Of a stretch of 64,000 bases of DNA, positions 9,076 to 18,045 are shown one piece after another (position 1 is the first letter of the stretch; each line of letters starts with the position of its first letter). Location: positions 1-64,000 of the forward strand of contig CAVZRR010000009.1 in NCBI GenBank assembly GCA_963777725.1, in the 5' to 3' direction. The DNA is from RPQJ01 sp963777725. Lineage in GTDB: Bacteria; Pseudomonadota; Gammaproteobacteria; Steroidobacterales; Steroidobacteraceae. The notes beneath the pieces are model-generated. The model made no database searches, was not told the origin of the DNA, and saw only the letters and a program-made list of their open reading frames with translations. Made by a program: the position numbers and the translations under genes.

Positions 9076-10812
9076 TCACTCTCCGATCCGGCCTCCGTCC
9101 AGCCTGCGGATCACGACCGTCGCCGGCCGCGGGCGCCGCGGATTGCTCTCGTTCCCGTAGGGCCAGTTGCTCACGGTGGACGGATTCGCTGTCGTCGGCG
9201 CGCCGAACTGGTTGTTCCAGTACGTCGTCGATTCGCCCGGATGCTGGATGTTGACGAACATCGTGCGCTGGTCCGGGGTCATCACGACGCCGGTGATCTC
9301 GCAGCCGCGCGGCCCGGTCATGAAACGCTTCAACTCGCCGGTCTCCGGCACCGCCGCCAGCATCGCGTTGTTGCCGATGCCGTCGTAGCCGCGACTCGCG
9401 AGGTTCTGCGACGAATTCGAGATGTCGGTCTGGATCCAGACGATGCCGCTCGGATCCACCCAGATGCCGTCGGGAGAGCCGAATACCGGCTGATCCGGCG
9501 GCACGTTCGGGTCATAGCTCGGGTCGCCGGCCAGCAGGAAGATGTCCCAGCGGAATGCCGAATCGTCGGTCCGCGACTCGCTGAAGCGAACGATGTGGCC
9601 GTACGGGTTCGAGCTGCGGTTGCTGTTGACGCGGAATTGTTGCCGGTGCCGTTCGTCAACGTCACGAACACGTCGCCGGTGTGCGGGTGCGCGGCGACCC
9701 ACTCGGGACGGTGCAGCCTCGTAGCACCGACCGCGTCGGCCGCCATGCGGGTGCGGATCAGCACGTCCGCCTGGTCGGCCCAGCCGTTCGCCGGCGTGAG
9801 CGCGCCGCTGCCGTGCACCAGCGGCAGCCATTCGCCAGTGCCATCGTCGCTGAACTTCGCGACGTACAGCGTGCCGTGGTCGAGCGGGCTCAGGCCACGC
9901 GCGCGCAACTGGCGCCACGGCGCATTACCGACGAACTTGTAAAGGTAGTCGCCGTTCTCGTCGTCGCCGCTGTAGACGACGACGCGACCTTTGCTCTCGG
10001 TGCAGGTGGCACCCTCGTGCTTGATCCGACCCAGCGCGCTGCGCTTGACCGGCTGCGACTTCGGATCGAACGGATCGAACTCCACGACCCAACCGAAGTG
10101 GTTGAGTTCATTGCGATTGAGGGCCACGTCGAAGCGCGGCTCGGCCCTGTGCCAGTTGTAGCCGAACCCGGAGCGAGTCACGCCGTAGCGTGCCTCGAGG
10201 GGCGTCGCCGTCCACGACGTGTCGTCCGTGCCGAAGTAGCCGTTCCAGTTCTCCTCGCACGCCAGGTAGGTGCCCCAGGGCGTCACACCCATGCGCGCAG
10301 TTGTTCAGCGTGCCGAGCGGCGACGGGGTGATGGTGGATCGCAGCATCGGGTGGTCGGCCCGGACCGGCCCCGAGAACTGCATCGGCGTCGTGCCGGTGA
10401 TGCGACGGTTGCGCGGCTCGCCGGGTACGACATCCCACTTGCCGTCGGCGCCTTTCTGGATCGCGATCACGCTGACGCCGTGGCCGGCGAGCGCCTTCGC
10501 CACCTTCTCGCGCCCAGCCGCGTCACTGGTGATCGCCGAGCCCTGCGCAGAGCTGTAGATCTGGCTCGCGTCGGTGTACTCGTGGTTGACGACGAGCAGC
10601 CCGCGCGAATTGCCGAACTTCGGCAGCGGGAAGTAGTGCGTGCCGTCGTGATTGAAGCCGACCTGCAGCGCCTGCTCGGCGGCGGTGTTCGAGGCGTCCT
10701 CTTGAACGGGACGGCACCGGCCAGCAGCGGTGTCCCCCAGGGCGCCAGCACGTGCCAAGTGTAGCCGGGACGATGATCGCGTCTTCGGAACCGGCACCGG
10801 CATTCGGCCAAA
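9076..10812 (-). pseudogene. phoX: PhoX family alkaline phosphatase, multiple frameshifts and no signal peptide
   Basis: DUF839/PhoX homology covers nearly the whole phosphatase: TWHVLAPWGTPLLAG, NHDGTHYFPLP, LLVVNHEYTD, VTPWGTYLACEENWNGYFG, IKHEGATCTESKGRVVVYSG, RPEWVAAHPHTGDVFVTLTN, SPDGIWVD, GPRGCEITGVVMTPD and MFVNIQHPGES. PhoX is a Tat-exported Ca/Fe phosphomonoesterase. The pieces alternate between frames at about 9645, 10290 (GCG-C-ATGGGT), 10697 (a G missing in TTCAAGAGGAC), 10770 and 10786. No twin-arginine signal or normal first ~60 residues can be read upstream of the PVPV-EDAIIVP segment. Dense consensus errors or true decay are both possible; the missing N-terminus argues somewhat for decay. 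Confidence 0.78.
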
Positions 10813-11067
10813 GGCATCGCGGGATGCGCCTTGGTCGAGGGCGACGGCCCGCCACAAGGGCGGTTTGCCAAGACAATGACGATTGAACGCGGACCCGGCC
10901 GAAGTCTTGCCCGATGACGGCCGCCGGCCACCGCGGTCGGAGCCCGGACTCAATGTGCGCTATCGCACGGAGCGGCCGGGGCGAGAGAGGTATCTTGACG
11001 CTCGCAGGAGTGCATGTGGCTCGGTCCACTCGCTTCGCTCCTGCGACTCTTCACGAAGGGAACGCTC

Positions 11068-11142
11068 ATGAACAGACTCATCTACATCATCGGCGCGATC
11101 GTCGTCATCGTAGCCGTCCTGTCGTTCTTCGGCCTGCGCTGA
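11068..11142 (+). CDS. Tiny single-pass membrane protein
   Basis: A 24-residue ORF, ATG to TGA, encoding one hydrophobic helix (MNRLIYIIGAIVVIVAVLSF then FGLR). It is preceded by a good ribosome site (GAAGGGA, 7 nt before ATG). Similar tiny proteins are seen next to CsbD, DUF883 and lmo0937-type genes in stress clusters. No function is known. It converges tail-to-tail with the Crp/Fnr gene ending at 11152. The preceding stretch (about 10813-11067) holds no other gene I can support. Confidence 0.65.
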   Translation: MNRLIYIIGAIVVIVAVLSFFGLR

Positions 11143-11151
11143 GACGCTGCC

Positions 11152-11942
11152 TCAGGCTGTCGCGAGCATCGGCGCGATCGGGCTGATCGACGCACGGACC
11201 CTGCCGTCCGACGCGAGCCGCCTGGAGCCCGCGTCGCGCAGCAATCGATCGTAGGCCCGCCTGACGACCGCGTAGCACTCGCAGCTGCGCTCTTCGAGTC
11301 CGACCCGGTCCAGGATGGCGATACGTCCGCGCCGGTACTGGATCAGCCCCGCTTTCTGCAGCTTCAGCGCAGCGCACGGTCACGCCTTCCCGGCGCACTC
11401 CGAGCATGTCGGCGATCCGCTCCTGTGTCACGACGATCTCGTTGCCCTGGCGCCGGTCGAGATTGAGCAGCAACCAGCGGCACAACTGCTGATCCAGCGC
11501 GTGATGCCGATTGCAGGCCGAGGTCTGCGCCATGTGCGTGAACAGCGCCTGCGTGTAGCACAGCAGCTGCTGCATCAATGGCTCCGAGCGATTGGCATGC
11601 GCCTGCGATCGAGCGCGCGGTCATCCGCAGCGCATGGCCGGCGCTCTGGACGACGGCACTGCTCAGGGCGTGCCCGCCCCCCATGAAGGCGCAGACTCCG
11701 ACGACACCCTCGCTGCCGACCACGGCCACCTCGACGGACGCCCCGTCCTGCATCGACGAGACGAGCGACACGACGGCGGTCGCCGGAAAATAGACGTGCT
11801 GGAGCACGACACCCGACTCGTACAGCATCGCGCCCGTCTGCAGCTCGACCAACTCGAGCTGCGGCTCGAGGCGCCGCCACTCGAGGAACGGCAGCGCCGC
11901 AAGCACCCGGTTCGTCGTGCGAAAAAACGAGGCATCTGCCAT
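11152..11942 (-). CDS. Crp/Fnr family transcriptional regulator, two frameshifts
   Basis: About 260 residues when joined. The N-terminal cupin-like effector domain (LLYESGVVLQHVYFPATAVV in outline, then GASVEVAVVGSEGVVGVCAF) belongs to the subgroup lacking the cAMP-binding Arg/Ser cassette. The helical region reads QALFTHMAQTSACNRHH and DQQLCRWLLLNLDR; the winged helix reads TQERIADMLGVRREGVT. Frames change near 11596 (GGCGCA-T-GCCAAT) and near 11377 (GTG-C-GCTGCG); both look like single-base insertions. It is strongly similar in layout to the other two Crp-like genes at 20805 and 23028. The DNA target and the signal sensed are unknown. Confidence 0.85.
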
Positions 11943-11989
11943 GTGATCTCTCCTGGCCGCGTGGATCGCCGCGTCAATCAAGGTTCCGC

Positions 11990-12193
11990 TCACCGACGCT
12001 TTCGCATGCCCAGCAGCATGGCGATCGCTGCACCGGCAGCGACTGCCGCCGATGACCGACCACGGGTTCGAGTGCACGAACTTGTCGGTACGGTCGGCGG
12101 CGTCATGCGGTCTTCTTGACGCGCGCGGCCTTGCGGGCCACTGCCGTCGGCTGAGTCGCTCAACTTGTCCATCAATTCGGCGTTTGCATTCAT
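11990..12193 (-). CDS. DUF883/YqjD-like membrane-anchored protein, three frameshifts
   Basis: A short protein of the DUF883 (ElaB/YqjD) type. The start MNANAELMDKLSDSADG is in one frame, ARKAARVKKTA in a second, DAADRTDKFVHSNPWSVIGG in a third, and the C-terminal anchor AAGAAIAMLLGMRKRR returns to the first. Three single-base insertions (GGC-A-GTGG near 12143, GCA-T-GACG near 12106, GGC-A-GTCG near 12047) explain this and sum to zero net shift. The family sits in the inner membrane through its C-terminal helix and binds stationary-phase ribosomes in E. coli. It lies just upstream of the Crp gene, same strand. Confidence 0.7.
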   Translation of the reverse strand: MNANAELMDKLSDSADGSGPQGRARQEDRMTPPTVPTSSCTRTRGRSSAAVAAGAAIAMLLGMRKRR

Positions 12194-12471
12194 GGTTCAG
12201 GCACTCCTCCAGCATCGTTGCGAGTCGATTGCACCACGCGACGAGTCGCCGGGGAGTCGGCTGGACGGGGCATGTCTCGTAGGACGATGCCGACGCGGGC
12301 GGCTCTCGCGTCACGGCACGTCGGCGGGCTGCGGATTCGATCAGCTGGGAACGGCGCGCACGCGGTGCGCAACCGCAGAAGTGAGCGGCTCTGTGTGCTG
12401 GAAGACGGACGCGTGCGACCGATGGGAATAGCCTGTTCCTCGAATCGACAACGACGCACAGAGGAATACGC

Positions 12472-13052
12472 TTGAACAAACACACAATCACCGCAATCTC
12501 CGCCGCAATCGCCCTGGCCATGAGTGCCAGCGCCATGGGCGGCACCACTTCGGACGCGCAATACAAGGCTGCGCAGGAGAGCATTTCGGCTCGCATGGTT
12601 CCGACCAGGCGGCCTGCAAGTCGATGGCCGGCAACGCCAACGACGTCTGCATGGCTGAAGCCAACGGTCGCGAAAGCGTCGCCACGGCGAAGCTCGAGGC
12701 GACTCGCGGGAACTCCGAGCAGCACCGCCAGGACGTGCGCATTGCCGAAGCGAACGCTGCCTTTGCGATCGCCAACGAGAAATGCGATGACCTCGCCGGC
12801 AACGCGCAGGACGTGTGCCGCAAGGAAGCGAAGAGCGCGGCGGTCGCCGCGAAATCCGATGCGGAGCGGGTGAAGACCACCGCTGCTGCCAACACGACCG
12901 CCAGCGATGCGTCGTCCGAAGCGGGCAAGAAGGCCGCGTCCGAGAAGCGCGACGCCGCTTACGCAGTTGCCAAGGAAAAGTGCGGCTCGCTGGCAGACGA
13001 TGCCAAGTCAGTCTGCATCAAGGAAGCCAAGGTGCGCCACGGCCAGTCCTGA
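12472..13052 (+). CDS. Exported Cys-repeat protein of a stress-associated family, one frameshift
   Basis: About 190 residues. A TTG start at 12472 follows AGAGGA. The signal peptide is MNKHTITAISAAIALAMSAS. The body contains three copies of a motif of the form C-x2-(M/L)AGNA-x-DVC (MAGNANDVC, LAGNAQDVC, LADDAKSVC), each with two Cys, within Ala/Lys-rich helices; pairs of Cys suggest disulfide hairpins. The frame changes near 12595 next to TCGCATGGTT. The family is widespread in Beta- and Gammaproteobacteria, sometimes called TolA-like, but has no proven role. A rho-independent terminator follows at 13075. Confidence 0.72.
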
Positions 13053-14485
13053 CCCAAGCGCACTCCGGCTTGATGGCCCGGTGACCCTCCGTCCCGGGCC
13101 TTTTCTTTGCGATGCTCGGCTTTCCAGATTACGCCGGCATGGCGATGCGCGATCGTTCGTGAAAGCGCGCGGCTCGCGTCGCGGTAACACTCTTCCACCG
13201 CCTGGCGATCCTCGTCTTCCGGCAACGCTTCGCGCGCTCCCCGGACGATCATTTCGGCCTGGCGGAGCAGCGCGGCCCGGTCTGTCGGTCGATGCGTCGC
13301 CCCCGCGATCACGGCGATCGTCTCCAGGAGGCGGATCGTCACGACTGCGCTCGACCGGGCGTATTGCCTGATCGGGCCGAACGACGCGTCCACGATCTCC
13401 GCAAACGTAACGGCCGGCGCGACCACCCTCAGTCGACCCTGCTCGTCCAGGCGGAACGGGGACGGCATTTCCCGCTGCGCAAGGCGATGCAGCGCCGACC
13501 CCAACCGGTCGACGCAGGTAATCGCCGTGAATGGATCGTTGATGCCGGGGGAGAGCGCCCGCACCGCGATCTCGACGAGTTGGTGGATGGGGAACTCGAT
13601 GTCCTGGGTGGCGGTCCGCTGGTCGCCCAGGACGAAGGCGGAGTTGATCCGCTCCTCGAGCGGTTCGGTGACCCGATCCCCAGGCCAGACCGTCACCAGC
13701 GGGCACCCCATGACGACGTATTGTCCGGGCCGTCGCTCCAGCCGAAGCAGCGCGTTCTCGTCTGTCGCCAGCGCCATCAGGGCATCCGCGTCGATCGACT
13801 GGAGGTAGCCGTCCTCAGCCGACCCGACGGGCCGGGCCTCGAGGTCGAAGTCCGCGGGCAGCCCTGTGCTGGCGAGCACGTCCGCGGGCCGCGGTGCCCC
13901 GCGCCCCATGCTTTCAGGGAAGAGTCGGTCGATTCCGTGGATCAGTTCGCCATGGACACGCGCGACGACTTCGTCGGCCTGGATCGAAACGGAGACGTGG
14001 TGGATGAAATAGATCAAGACCCCCAGGCTGACGATCGCGAGCAGGACCCCAATGGTCACGGACAGGTGGGGGACGAAGGCGACCTCTTCGGCACGGCGGA
14101 TGGTGCGCAGGACGAGCAGGCAATACACGAAGGTGGCGATGAACGCGCCGAGCACCACCTGGTTCTTCGTGTCGCGCATGAAGGTGCGCAGCAGCCGGGG
14201 CCCGAGCTGCGACGAGGCGAGCGACAGGACGACCAGGGTCATCGAGAAGACGACTCCGGCGATCGTGATCATCGAACCGGCGATCGTGCTCAGCACCAGG
14301 CTCGCCCCCTCCGCGCCCCCGGTGTAGGCCCAACTTTTCCCGGCCATCCATTCACCCACCGTCACCGACTCGTCCAAGGCGACGGTTACCGAGGCGAGCG
14401 CAACCGCCGCACCGGCCAGGATCCCGGGAACGAACCAGAAGCTCGAGCGAAGCCGTTCCCAGTACTCGAGAAGATGTGCTTTCAC
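12959..14485 (-). CDS. DUF2254 predicted membrane protein
   Basis: Starts at GTG 14485 (VKAHLLEYWERLRSSFWFVP). Four hydrophobic segments lie in the first ~170 residues (VPGILAGAAVALASVTVAL; TIAGSMITIAGVVFSMTLVV; VVLGAFIATFVYCLLVL; TIGVLLAIVSLGVLIYFIHH). A soluble domain follows with the family signatures ALSPGINDPFTAITCVDRL and YVVMGCPL. The uninterrupted frame runs to 12959, overlapping the convergent gene and its terminator. Family length (about 440-450) and that terminator suggest the natural stop is the TAA at 13129-13131, reached if one base near 13150 is an error. No function is known; possibly an envelope channel or sensor. Confidence 0.85.
   Translation of the reverse strand: MKAHLLEYWERLRSSFWFVPGILAGAAVALASVTVALDESVTVGEWMAGKSWAYTGGAEGASLVLSTIAGSMITIAGVVFSMTLVVLSLASSQLGPRLLRTFMRDTKNQVVLGAFIATFVYCLLVLRTIRRAEEVAFVPHLSVTIGVLLAIVSLGVLIYFIHHVSVSIQADEVVARVHGELIHGIDRLFPESMGRGAPRPADVLASTGLPADFDLEARPVGSAEDGYLQSIDADALMALATDENALLRLERRPGQYVVMGCPLVTVWPGDRVTEPLEERINSAFVLGDQRTATQDIEFPIHQLVEIAVRALSPGINDPFTAITCVDRLGSALHRLAQREMPSPFRLDEQGRLRVVAPAVTFAEIVDASFGPIRQYARSSAVVTIRLLETIAVIAGATHRPTDRAALLRQAEMIVRGAREALPEDEDRQAVEECYRDASRALSRTIAHRHAGVIWKAEHRKEKARDGGSPGHQAGVRLGQDWPWRTLASLMQTDLASSASEPHFSLATA
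13075..13108 (+). terminator. Rho-independent terminator
   Basis: GGCCCGG (13075-13081), a 12-nt loop, CCGGGCC (13094-13100), then TTTTCTTT. It lies 22 nt after the Cys-repeat gene on the plus strand. Its position suggests that the convergent DUF2254 gene really ends before it, at the TAA read at 13129-13131. Confidence 0.8.
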
Positions 14486-14752
14486 AGCGACGGCACCTCC
14501 GTGGCTCGGCGGCGCGCGGCGAATTACGAACCGAGCCCGTTGAATGTAGCCGACACATCGTACCGCCATCCGCCGCGGCATTGGGCCTGCGCGACGGGCG
14601 TGACCGCAATGTGCGGTAAGGAACGGACGCGGCAGGACTTTGTCTATACATATATCCCGCTGATGGCGGCCACGCTGATACCGCTATCGCGCTGATCGCT
14701 CCGGAGTACTTGCGCCGGCCTCGACTCCGCCTCATCCGAGGAGATCGCACAA

Positions 14753-14980
14753 ATGAACACGACCACCGATCGAACCCTCGCCACCGTGCTCGGTGTCCTG
14801 CCTGCACTGGTGATACCCATCAGTGCCGCGCTCGCCGACAACACACCGATGGGTGGCGGGATGATGGGCAACGGCAGCACGTACGGGCACATGTACGGCT
14901 TCAACGGTGGCTGGCTGATCGGGCTCGTCGTCGTCGTGCTCGGCATCGTACTGGTCGCCGTCCTGCGCAGGACCAGGTGA
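14753..14980 (+). CDS. Small membrane protein with Met/Gly-rich loop
   Basis: 75 residues: an N-terminal hydrophobic signal/anchor (TVLGVLPALVIPISAALA), a short exported loop rich in Met, Gly and His (TPMGGGMMGNGSTYGHMYG), and a C-terminal transmembrane helix (WLIGLVVVVLGIVLVAVLRR). The family is unrecognised; the fold resembles SHOCT-less copper-cluster small proteins. It sits 68 nt upstream of a very Met-rich periplasmic protein, so a shared role in metal handling is a reasonable but unproven inference. Confidence 0.65.
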   Translation: MNTTTDRTLATVLGVLPALVIPISAALADNTPMGGGMMGNGSTYGHMYGFNGGWLIGLVVVVLGIVLVAVLRRTR

Positions 14981-15048
14981 GTACGGTCGTCAAGGCCACC
15001 GCGAGTGGTCGACCCCCGAACCCATTCAATTTCGAAGGAAACGCCAAA

Positions 15049-15504
15049 ATGAAGACCTCCATGCTGATCGCCGCGATCGCCGCCTGCGCCCTGTCGACTC
15101 CCTTCGCATCGGCGCAGGACAAGGCCGCGCCGGATAAGCCGGCGATGGATATGAACATGGACATGGGGCAGCGGATGTCCCAGATGCAGCAGAACATGAC
15201 GGCAATGCAGGCGCAGATGGCCAGGATCCGCGCAACGACCGATCCGACGGAACGCCGCAAACTGATGCAGGCGCACATGCAGGCCATGCAGGAAAACATG
15301 ACGGCGATGAGCGGGATGGGCGGCCCGATGATGATGGGCGGCGGCCAGCCGGGCGGCATGGCCATGGGCGATGGCAAGCCGATGGCCGGCGGCGACAAGA
15401 TGCAGCGCCACCAGATGATGGAGAACCGCATGAACATGATGCAGATGATGATGGAACAGATGCTGCAGCATCAGCAGGCGATGGAGTCCATGCCTGCGAA
15501 ATAG
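15049..15504 (+). CDS. Methionine-rich periplasmic protein
   Basis: 151 residues. The signal peptide MKTSMLIAAIAACALSTPFA ends near ASA. The mature protein is exceptionally Met-rich with MxxM/MM clusters (MDMNMDMGQRMSQMQQNM; GGPMMMGGG; MNMMQMMMEQM), Gln-rich helices and a few His. Start ATG 15049 follows GAAGGAAA. Met clusters of this kind bind Cu(I) or Ag(I) in periplasmic chaperones, and the helical repeats resemble Spy/CpxP-like chaperones, but there is no LTxxQ motif. Role inferred as metal buffering or a chaperone; no named family recognised. Confidence 0.7.
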   Translation: MKTSMLIAAIAACALSTPFASAQDKAAPDKPAMDMNMDMGQRMSQMQQNMTAMQAQMARIRATTDPTERRKLMQAHMQAMQENMTAMSGMGGPMMMGGGQPGGMAMGDGKPMAGGDKMQRHQMMENRMNMMQMMMEQMLQHQQAMESMPAK

Positions 15505-15651
15505 GGTCCGCGGGTAGCTGCTCAGCGACCGGCGCTCGGTGCGCTACCGAACAGACTCCGCCGGCAGCTCGCGTAGCCTTGGAGACATCGGCCACGCAGG
15601 ATCGTTCCGGGAATTCGCCGCGTGACGGTGAGGTCGAGTGGAGGATTCAGC

Positions 15652-16194
15652 ATGAACAAATCATTGATTACCGGGCTCGTCGTCGGCGGCGTGGCAGTGA
15701 CGGCGGCCGGCGCATTCGCCGGCTACAAGGCACTGGACGAGCAGCGCTACGCAGAAGTGCTCAACGTCGAGCCGCTGACCCAGACGGTCCGCACGCCTCG
15801 CCAGGTCTGCTCCGACGAGATCGTGACGCACCAGGCGCCCGTGAAGGACCCGAAGCGCGTCACCGGCGCCGTGATCGGCGCGGTGGCGGGCGGTGTGCTC
15901 GGCAACCAGATCGGCGGCGGGACCGGCCAGACGGTCGCAACGGTCGCGGGTGCTGCCGCCGGCGGCTATGCCGGCAGCAAGGTCCAGAAGAGCATGCAGG
16001 AAGGCAACACGACGCAGACCGTCGAGCAGCGCTGCCGGACGGTCTACGACTCGGCCGAAAAGCCCAACGGCTACGAAGTGCGTTATCGCCTCGGCGACCA
16101 GGAAGGCACCGTGCGCATGGACCGGGACCCGGGCCAACGGATTCCGGTCGAGAACGGCCAACTGGTGCTCGCCGACCAGGGTAACCGCCAGTAA
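15652..16194 (+). CDS. Glycine-zipper 2TM outer-membrane-type protein
   Basis: 180 residues with an N-terminal helix (SLITGLVVGGVAVTAAGAFA), then VTGAVIGAVAGGVLGNQIGG and TVAGAAAGGYAGSK, the GxxxG glycine-zipper pair of the Rick_17kDa_Anti/YcfJ type. The C-terminal half has two Cys and the conserved YEVRYRLGDQEGTVRM region. Start ATG 15652 follows GGAGGA. YcfJ-like proteins are envelope stress proteins, probably outer-membrane associated. It is part of the stress island. Confidence 0.8.
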   Translation: MNKSLITGLVVGGVAVTAAGAFAGYKALDEQRYAEVLNVEPLTQTVRTPRQVCSDEIVTHQAPVKDPKRVTGAVIGAVAGGVLGNQIGGGTGQTVATVAGAAAGGYAGSKVQKSMQEGNTTQTVEQRCRTVYDSAEKPNGYEVRYRLGDQEGTVRMDRDPGQRIPVENGQLVLADQGNRQ

Positions 16195-16233
16195 CCGCAG
16201 TGCTCACCGAGTGAGCTCATAAGGAGAATCGAA

Positions 16234-16383
16234 ATGTTGTGGACAATCGCTGTCGTATTGGCCGTGCTCTGGCTGCTGGGGCTCGTCAGCTCCTACACCA
16301 TGGGCGGATTCATTCACATCCTGCTGGTCCTCGCGATCGTCGTGGTCCTGATCAATGTGATCCAGGGCCGACGGGCCTTGTGA
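16234..16383 (+). CDS. lmo0937 family small membrane protein
   Basis: 49 residues: MLWTIAVVLAVLWLLGLVSS then a conserved YTMGGFIHILLVLAI segment and a basic end (QGRRAL). Two transmembrane helices. This matches the lmo0937 family of tiny membrane proteins found across phyla and often stress induced. ATG 16234 follows AAGGAG. A symmetrical stem-loop lies directly downstream. Confidence 0.82.
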   Translation: MLWTIAVVLAVLWLLGLVSSYTMGGFIHILLVLAIVVVLINVIQGRRAL

Positions 16384-16399
16384 CGAGCTGAAGAGCCCC

Positions 16400-16428
16400 G
16401 TTGCCCTGCCGGCTCACGGCAGGGCAAC
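16400..16428. other. Perfect stem-loop between two small membrane-protein genes
   Basis: GTTGCCCTGCCG, a 5-nt loop GCTCA, CGGCAGGGCAAC. A 12-bp perfect stem with no T-run on the plus strand, so not a classical terminator. It could be a weak terminator, a processing site or an mRNA-stabilising element between the lmo0937 gene and the next gene. Confidence 0.6.
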
Positions 16429-16445
16429 GTGCGCCAGGAGCAAGC

Positions 16446-16667
16446 ATGAACTCAGTGAAGATTACAGCCCTCGTGCTGATCGTGGCCGGGGTCCTCGGAC
16501 TGGGCTACGGCAGCTTCAGTTTCACGAAGGAAACGCACGACGTGAAGCTCGGGCCGATCGAGATGTCGGTCAAGGAAAAGGAAACGGTCAACATTCCAGT
16601 CTGGGCCGGCGTCGGCGCGATCGCGATCGGTGCCGCGCTGCTGCTGCTGGGCGGCCGCAAGGCCTAG
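16446..16667 (+). CDS. Small two-helix membrane protein
   Basis: 73 residues: helix 1 (ITALVLIVAGVLGLGYGSF), an exported loop (FTKETHDVKLGPIEMSVKEK), and helix 2 (VGAIAIGAALLLLGGR). Start ATG 16446 follows CCAGGAG. It resembles short uncharacterised proteins found beside CsbD and Crp-type genes; no function known. Its TAG stop overlaps the stop of the convergent gene through the shared palindrome CTAG. Confidence 0.7.
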   Translation: MNSVKITALVLIVAGVLGLGYGSFSFTKETHDVKLGPIEMSVKEKETVNIPVWAGVGAIAIGAALLLLGGRKA

Positions 16668-16933
16668 TCGAGCTTCTCGACGACCACGCGGCCTTCTGCA
16701 TTGACGAAAACCCGATAGCGATTGCCGTCCTCGCATGAGGCGGTGTAGTCGTCCTCGCCCGCTTGCGTGGCGCTGACGACACGCCCGCACGGCAGGCCCT
16801 GCAATGCGATCACCGCCGTCAGGTCCTGGGTCACCGCGACGTCGCTGGCCACATCCTCCGCCGCGAGCGACGTTCCCGGATACGACACCAACGCTGCAGC
16901 GGCCATCGCCAGCGACATTCGGATCTTCTTCAC
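16664..16933 (-). CDS. Small exported protein of unknown function
   Basis: 89 residues from GTG 16933 (VKKIRMSLAMAAAALVSYPG) with a signal peptide cleaved near SLAAE. The mature part has two Cys (GLPCGRVV and YTASCEDG) and a C-terminal YRVFVNAEGRVVVEKL, a PepSY/beta-strand-like ending. The GTG overlaps the stop of the upstream Pro-rich lipoprotein (GTGA), and AGGAG lies 8 nt before it, supporting this start over ATG 16918. Family not recognised. Confidence 0.68.
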   Translation of the reverse strand: MKKIRMSLAMAAAALVSYPGTSLAAEDVASDVAVTQDLTAVIALQGLPCGRVVSATQAGEDDYTASCEDGNRYRVFVNAEGRVVVEKLD

Positions 16934-17699
16934 GTTGCTGCTCCTGCCATCAGATTGGATTCGGTGAACTTCCGGGGATCGGCGAGAATGCCCCAGATCG
17001 CGGCGCGTGACTGGACGATGTCCCGCGCCAGGGGCGGATCGCTGTCCTGCAGCAGCGAGAGCACCTTGAGCAGCAGCATGTCGTAGGAGCGGCGCAACTC
17101 GGGCAGCGTCGCCGTTCCCTGCCGCTTGTGGTAAGCGCGAAACTTGCCGAGCAGGTCGTCCACCTGGTTCTTGAGCGAAAGCTTGGTGAGCGTACCGATG
17201 GCCTTGGTCTGCCGGAGCCGCGTGCCGAGCGACGCGAAGTCGAGGGGTGCTGCGGCAGGCGGAGAGGCGGCCGGCGCCTGGGTCGCCTTCGAGACGACCC
17301 TCGGTGCAGCTGTCGGTGCGGGTGCCGGTGTCGTTGCAGGCGTCGGTGCGACGCACTGACCGGGGGCGCCTTCGTTGTCGCGACAGGAGTCTTCGGGACG
17401 ACGACGCGCGGAGCAGGCGCGGCGCGCTGCGCCGGAGGCACCGGCTCGACGACCGGGGGCGGGACGGCTGGTTCGCGTGCCACCGGAACCTCGGGTGCCA
17501 CAGGCGTCGGGCGCGGTCACGGTCTCCGGTGGGCTCGCGACAGGCGGCTGCGGTGCAGGCGCCGAGACTGCAGGCGCAGCCGGCCGGCGACGGCCTCCTC
17601 CGCCTGTTTGTGCTTCACCCCCGCACAGCCGGCCGCAACGCAACAGCACAGCGCGAGTGCACACAGCGCAGTGGAAGACGTTGCCGGACGATCGATCAT
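16930..17699 (-). CDS. Pro-rich lipoprotein, three frameshifts
   Basis: The N-terminus MIDRPATSSTALCALALCCC then VAAGC gives a lipobox with Cys at residue 25. A long Pro/Ala-rich linker (VSAPAPQPPVASPPETVTAPDA; VAREPAVPPPVVEPVPPAQR, in outline) leads to a helical C-terminal domain (LKNQVDDLLGKFRAYHKRQG; YDMLLLKVLSLLQDSDPPLA). Three frame changes, near 17585, 17503 (GCC-T-GTGG) and 17358, join these pieces. The architecture suggests a lipoprotein reaching through the periplasm, with the globular end acting on the cell wall or inner membrane. Family unrecognised. It overlaps the next gene by GTGA. Confidence 0.6.
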
Positions 17700-17749
17700 C
17701 GGGCTCCTCGACGTTGCGCGACGCCAGGGCGGAGAATGCCACCAAGAAT

Positions 17750-17784
17750 AGCGCCCCGCGGTTCGCTGGCGAACCCGGGGCGCT
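17750..17784 (-). terminator. Hairpin terminator downstream of csbD
   Basis: Near-perfect stem AGCGCCCCGCGGTTCG / CGAACCCGGGGCGCT with a CTGG loop. On the minus strand it is followed by TATTCTT. It lies 46 nt after the csbD stop and before the start of the Pro-rich lipoprotein gene, so it probably ends the csbD transcript. Confidence 0.6.
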
Positions 17785-17829
17785 GAAGATTCAGGCCATT
17801 CTCAGACGCGAATCAGTTCGTTTCGCGTC

Positions 17830-18045
17830 CTACGAGAACCACGAATCATCGGCCTTGCTCTCCCAGGCGGAGAGCTGCTTCTCGGCCTCATCCTTGGCGA
17901 TGCCGTAGCGCTCCTGGATCTTGCCCGCGAGCTGGTCGCGGCGACCGGCGACGACGTCGAGGTCGTCATCGGTCAGCTTGCCCCACTGCACTTTGGCCTT
18001 GCCGGTGACCTGCTTCCAATTGCCTTCGATACGATCCCAATTCAT
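17830..18045 (-). CDS. csbD: CsbD family stress protein
   Basis: 71 residues: MNWDRIEGNWKQVTGKAKVQ, GKLTDDDLDVVAGRRDQLAG and the C-terminal KQLSAWE are the CsbD/YjbJ signature. Start ATG 18045 follows AGGAGAAACCT. Small hydrophilic four-helix protein induced by general or osmotic stress in several bacteria; exact role unknown. It stands between two hairpin-bounded units in the stress island. Confidence 0.93.
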   Translation of the reverse strand: MNWDRIEGNWKQVTGKAKVQWGKLTDDDLDVVAGRRDQLAGKIQERYGIAKDEAEKQLSAWESKADDSWFS

